Source of the DNA: Cardinalis cardinalis
Lineage: Eukaryota > Chordata > Aves > Passeriformes > Cardinalidae
Direction of reading: 5' to 3'
DNA length: 64,000 nucleotides
Assembly: GCA_014549065.1 (NCBI GenBank)
Contig: JACDOX010000153.1
Span: forward strand, 457,815-521,814
Shown: positions 63,204 through 64,000 of the stretch, one piece after another
Layout: each line of letters starts with the position of its first letter
Numbering within the stretch: position 1 is the first letter of the stretch
Translations under genes and position numbers: made by a program
The notes under the pieces: generated by a model
What the model was told of the DNA's origin: nothing
Seen by the model: the letters and a program-made list of their open reading frames with translations, nothing else
The model's database searches: none

Positions 63204-64000
63204 AATGAAGAGAAGAGGAACATTTTTCTTTTAATTACAAGTTGTTTGTTAATTTGTTTTACAGTGAAACAAGAAAGCCTAGCAAATCAGGGAGAGAGGA
63301 AAATAGAGCCTTAGTTCCTGTTAGCCAAAATAAACAGAACAGAACTGAAGACTGAATCCCACTTTCTGGCCAGATCCTCTGGTGTAAAACATATAGGAGA
63401 TTCAGTTGTAGAGACTCATATAAGGTGAACACCTTTGACATATTTGTTTGAGGTATTTATCTCTTCCACTGATGATTGATTATGGTTTTTTGATGTGTGT
63501 GAGTGTATCTAAACTTTAAAACACTCCAGACCTTGGACAATAATAATTGCTCGTATATTTATCACTTTTAGTCCTCTTCTGAAATTACTTACCCCTTAAA
63601 GCACCACCTAAGATTCTCAAATGGAGTTAACTATCTTGTAGAGTTGGTCTGACTTTCCCCTGCTTGTGTAAGGAGATAGAGAGAATCCAAACGGAAGAGA
63701 GTAAAGCATCGCTGTGATAACTTCTTGGCCCTTTTCCACATTTTTGTATAATCACATACTTTTCACTGTCAGCAAACAATCCATGGTTCACTTCTACAGG
63801 ATGTAGTAGAGGGATCTAACAGGTCATTGCCAAAGAAGGTGTAGATCCCACCTCCTCTCACATTTGTGTTCCCGTATGTTCCTGATACTGCCCCTCTATG
63901 CATTGCTGACCACAATGGTCTTCAGATGCCACCATCAGTCAATTCACCTCCCCGACCCGGAATAAAATAACCAGAAAGTGGATAATTCTCTGAGTTAGTT
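63204..64000. other. Unassigned DNA at window end
   Basis: No gene or named repeat recognised. The last 200 bp are slightly more GC-rich, without identifiable content. Confidence 0.5.

Noticed and set aside
1..64000. CRISPR array, bacterial operon or riboswitch
   Set aside because: The repeats and composition are avian nuclear; no spaced direct-repeat array or bacterial gene structure was seen.

Overview
The window looks like bird nuclear DNA: a gene-poor, AT-rich stretch (intergenic, or inside a very large intron) with no CpG-island promoter and no recognisable complete protein-coding gene. The bird assignment rests on repeat content seen directly: six 5'-truncated CR1 LINE pieces with the typical octamer-like 3' ends (variants of ATTCTATGAT), and two copies of an avian ERV LTR family whose ends read TGTCACGGTTT-like on the + strand. 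Eighteen isolated single N bases suggest a draft assembly or masked ambiguous positions.

Layout: 1-23.5 kb is almost featureless, holding a perfect 16-bp-arm inverted repeat (7913-7946), a 22-bp palindrome (15167), a cluster of overlapping ORFs without recognised homology (9.4-10.3 kb) and a G/T-rich tract with G-quadruplex potential (16.5 kb). At 23.55-24.15 kb lies a solo LTR (minus strand) bounded by GTATTT repeats and carrying an internal pentanucleotide expansion. 26.9-27.4 kb is a CR1 (minus). 28.4-30.7 kb holds two weak candidate exons, the better one on the minus strand at 30385-30619. 32.4 kb is a CR1 3' end (plus).

The clearest discovery is at 35.6-36.2 kb: a second, 5'-truncated LTR copy of the same family (minus strand) is interrupted by about 260 bp of mitochondrial DNA (a NUMT). 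In order it carries the last codons of COX2 with its stop, a tRNA-Lys with TTT anticodon, and most of ATP8, which reads open only in the vertebrate mitochondrial code (TGA as Trp). The NUMT must be younger than the LTR it splits.

38.6-39.2 kb is another CR1 (minus), followed by a small CpG-rich spot (about 40.0 kb). 45.05-47.76 kb is an A-rich, strand-asymmetric block without ORFs of 60 codons or more. 48.5-50.2 kb contains three more short CR1 pieces. The remainder to 64 kb is unassigned AT-rich DNA with a paired POU octamer site at 53.65 kb and a 117-codon orphan ORF at 62.85 kb. Nothing suggests that genes here act together; the window is best read as a record of layered transposon and organelle-DNA insertions.
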